64,000 nucleotides of DNA, from NCBI GenBank assembly GCA_004794655.1, contig SMMW01000006.1, forward strand, positions 222,001 to 286,000. Reading direction: 5' to 3'. Origin of the DNA: Marisa cornuarietis. Its lineage: Eukaryota; Mollusca; Gastropoda; Architaenioglossa; Ampullariidae. The number at the start of each line of letters is the position of its first letter. Position 1 is the first letter of the stretch. Positions 61,042-64,000 of the stretch are shown here, one piece after another. The translations under genes were made by a program, and so were the position numbers. The notes below the pieces were generated by a model that worked only from the letters and a program-made list of their open reading frames with translations, did not search any database and was not told the DNA's origin.

Positions 61042-62804
61042 ATGATAGCTTCGTTTGTTTTCGTGACTATTTTGATAGTTCTTCGCGTGACTGAATGTTT
61101 GCAACATGAAAAATGTAAGTCATTCTTGCTTAGTGCGATTACTGACTAAACGTTGAGTTCTTTGCAGTATTTGTATGATGTGTATTATCACTTATTTACA
61201 TATAACAATCCGAAAACAATCAGCATGTACATGACACTGCATATTTCGCACAAGGAGAAGGAGTTGATTCATAGATGAATAGATGGATAAGGGGGTGGAA
61301 ATACAACCTGGAAAAATACCACAGCAGCTAATAGAATAGAAGTTGCTAAACTTCCTTTTTTACAGTTAGAGTAACGTATGCTTGAGTAGCATTGTTCCTA
61401 TATCCCTCGTGAGCATGTCTGCTTAGACTGTGCTTCCATAACAAATTTGTCTAGATTGTATTTGTATTTAAATTTTTGTATTTGCATAAGAAGAAATCTA
61501 TGTATAACTTATGGGTCTATCGTGCTGTCTGTCTAAACATTTTCATGGGATGGTTGTAAAATTAATATCTTAGATTTGAAGAAAAAATAATAGAGGCGTA
61601 CAGATAATTATAAAAACTCCTAATAAACTGTCAGTTGACTATCTTGCAATATGGTTTCACATAAAAAAACTGGCATGCCAGGGTTTGCGTTGAATCGTTC
61701 TCATAAAAAGAACCTAACAAATCTGTCATCATTTCTCACAATAAAGGCGCAGTTATGGATTTTTATCACCTGGACAAACACGACCTGTCAGTGTTTGAAA
61801 ACAAATTTGTGAATGTAACATTTGGGATGAGCGTTTCTGCAGCATGTCAAATGAATCAAACATATAGAGTAACAGTTAGCACCAGGACAAAATCTGGCAG
61901 TCTGGAATACGATGGAACAATTGTCTTCTGGAAAAACGCGTGCACTTACACATACCAGACATCAACTCGATGCATCACCCCGACAGGCCCAGCAGAGTTA
62001 TACAGGAAAGTGAACCGGTCTCATGTCCAAATAGAATGGATGTGGAGGGACAAGGACTTCAGATTTGGTAACTTCACACCCATGAGAAAAGAACTAATGC
62101 TTAGTGTAACTTGTAAGTATTACACTGCTGTCCATCTCGGGTAGTGTATGTGTCAGACTAGATTGAATTATATTTTTATCTTAACACATGCACCCACAAT
62201 GACGCATGTACGCACACACCCTTACTCTTACATCGATTGTTCGAATCAAATTATTTTTAGAGTAAATCCTGTCAATTACAGGATTGTAAAAAAATACAAA
62301 AAATCCACCTCATTAATGCTAAACACTTTACATTTGCATTAACATTTGCACCAGCTCATTTGCAATTTTACAAGCAAGACAATTCTTCTATTTAAGTTTC
62401 TCCTATTTTTTCTTTCTGCTATAAAGTTAATTTCAATCACACACTGTCATCATGCATTGTATGTATGTAAATAGATGTGTACATTTATAGAAACATATCT
62501 TTGAATGTGCGTATGTCTACAGCCCCGCCCTATGTCACGAGGCTGACTGTGGATGGTGAAGAGGTTGGTAGTAATCATTTCATTAAGGAGAATCAACAAG
62601 TCACTGTCTCCTGCTCATTTGACAAAGGCAGCCCTCCTCAAAACTTTTATCTGTTTGATGAAAATCAAAATAAGATGAACGTTTTCCGAGATGAACACCA
62701 CCTCAACTATTCGCTTACACTCGGGTGTAAAAAGAACTGGCAGACCATCCAATGTGCAGGAAACAATTCAGTTAAGAACAGATCTGTCCTGCTCTTCGTG
62801 AAAT
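61042..62804 (+). CDS. Gene 3 (partial): secreted or membrane protein with Ig-like domains
   Basis: Exon 1 (61042-61114) encodes MIASFVFVTILIVLRVTEC, a clear signal peptide, and lies in an exon that begins after CTCTTCCAG at 60976. Exon 2 (61753-62112, 360 nt) encodes a 120-residue extracellular segment with VSAACQMN, NACTY and TRCITP cysteines and an IEWMWRD motif. Exon 3 (62523-62804, 282 nt) reads like an immunoglobulin domain: QVTVSCSFDKGSPPQNFYL, then YSLTLGC, WQTIQCAGNNS and SVLLFVK. All junctions are phase 1-1, typical of shuffled Ig exons. No stop is reached, so the gene continues, probably past the window end. Several N-glycosylation sites are present. Specific family not identified. 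Confidence 0.75.
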
Positions 62805-64000
62805 GTAAGTTTTCAAAGAAATACACAAAAGCAAATGTTCTTGTCTTCTAACTTTGCTTTTCATCTTATAGATATTTTCTTTAGGTCTGTAAATAAACGG
62901 GTTAACACAATACACTTAATCACAAAACACGTTTTAGTTTCTCTTGGCCTACGTATGGATGTTATGTCTAGACTAGTTTTTCTCAACACTGTTCACAAAT
63001 TTTACAGACTTTATGGTTAATATAACTTTATCTAGCAATTCTATTATTGGTATTTAGTACTCGTAGAACATGACTAATTTATAGCTTATGAATTTTTATT
63101 ATGGTTCCATGTTGACGACTTTTAATAAATCAGATGCACATATTTGTCAGCTTATTAGATTTTAATGTACGTCAGGTGAACTATTTAGAGTTATACTCTC
63201 TATAATATAAATTTTAGTTTTAGTACAATAGGGTATTGTATATAATAAAATAGTCCACTAATTTCTTAGAACGGTTGATTAGAGGACAATAATACAAATG
63301 AGAATAATCATGGTTTTTATAGTGATATGCACATGTTCTTCAATCAGCATTCATCTTCACTTTACATGCAACTTTATTACTATAATCGATTGTCGTGTCT
63401 CTATAATTATTAGTGGAACTGTTGATATGCGATCACAACCTTGACCCCTTAAATTATAAAAGCCTATTTCCTCATTTGTGGCATCATCTGAAGAGTTACA
63501 CCATACTACATACTACAAAGCCAATAAAGTTTACATCTCTACCGAGTTTTGTAAAAGGTTTCTGAACTTGTTTTTCATAGAAAGATATAATTTGACTGTT
63601 AAGCACAGCGCAAAACAGTATATCAGTGTATATCATCTTTTTTGTCAACTTAAAACTGCATTTCTGTAAAGATTAGAATCAACAATGTTCTAACTTATGT
63701 TGTTGTCTTGGAAATCGTTCTACAGACGTAATCAGTTTTGTCACGAAAGTGTTATGTTAGTAAGTGTGCTGTTATGTATAACCAGGTTATGGACCAGCAG
63801 GCCTTACTGTCTTGTTATCTTAAGTATTGATTGAATGGACAGACTACTTTTAAATGTTCTTAGTTTTCTAAATTGGTTTGTGCTTTTAGAACCCCGATAA
63901 ATGACACTTGAGTTGTTTTTCTATATTGGAGTTTAAGTGCAGCGTGTCACCAAATACAGATCCTACTAGTGAACTTTGGTGGAACTTTAACGTGGTCAGC
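62805..64000. other. Intron or downstream region of gene 3
   Basis: No secure further exon. A short stretch after TTCTACAG at 63725 could splice in phase and reach TAG at 63758, giving a short tail (YVISFVTKVLC), but it has no anchor-like or domain features and may be chance. Confidence 0.35.

Noticed and set aside
63717..63760. Terminal exon for gene 3
   Set aside because: Phase and acceptor fit, but the 11-residue tail has no supporting feature and the donor-like GTAAGT overlapping its stop makes the boundary ambiguous.
1..64000. tRNA or rRNA genes
   Set aside because: No cloverleaf with matching B box, and no rRNA core sequence, was recognised by eye. A covariance-model scan would be needed to exclude small RNAs.

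Overview
The window is animal nuclear DNA, most probably from a mollusc and plausibly a gastropod. The evidence is AT-rich sequence, phase-consistent GT-AG introns, many microsatellites, and a mix of CR1/L2-, RTE-, Rex1- and I-like LINEs, a piggyBac-like element and MITE-like elements, all of which are common in lophotrochozoan genomes. The species call is inference, and no host RNA gene was recognised.

The main find is a three-gene plus-strand locus of secreted or cell-surface proteins. Gene 1 (about 4.1-45.6 kb) has a TATA box, a signal-peptide exon and seven tandem copies of a three-exon module (exons A, B and C, with phases 1-2-1-1). Each module encodes about 95 residues with eight regularly spaced cysteines. 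It ends with four 12-18 nt stalk microexons, a terminal exon resembling a GPI-anchor signal, and a polyadenylation signal. The 29 predicted exons sum to 2304 nt (767 codons plus stop) in one uninterrupted frame. Two extra exons between modules 1 and 2 carry polybasic sites, one of them a canonical furin motif. Gene 2 (50.4-57.9 kb) is a one-module paralogue with the same exon phases and cysteine order and a hydrophobic C-terminal tail. Its promoter and first exon occur again, decayed, at about 54.5-54.7 kb. Gene 3 (from 61 kb, open at the window end) has a signal peptide and two domain-sized exons, the second of which looks immunoglobulin-like. I do not recognise the cysteine module; a relationship to nematode T20D4.11-like (DUF19) domains is only a hypothesis.

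Gene 1 introns act as a trap for mobile DNA. They hold a nearly complete CR1/L2-type LINE (6.35-10.06 kb, minus) and a full-length I-like LINE with a 12-bp target duplication (36.5-42.5 kb). They also hold a 55-bp hairpin-only insertion of that same LINE family, a piggyBac-like element in a TTAA duplication, two opposed 266-bp MITEs, a 385-bp inverted-repeat element, two related RTE remnants and assorted LINE tails. Some insertions lie at homologous positions in several module units, so they date the module duplications.

The first 6 kb holds decayed LINE pieces and two inverted fragments of a processed pseudogene resembling the STRAD pseudokinase. The region 46.4-54.7 kb contains an old segmental duplication that includes the gene 2 promoter. 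The remainder (57.9-61 kb and after 62.8 kb) is mostly unannotatable AT-rich sequence with CA repeats.
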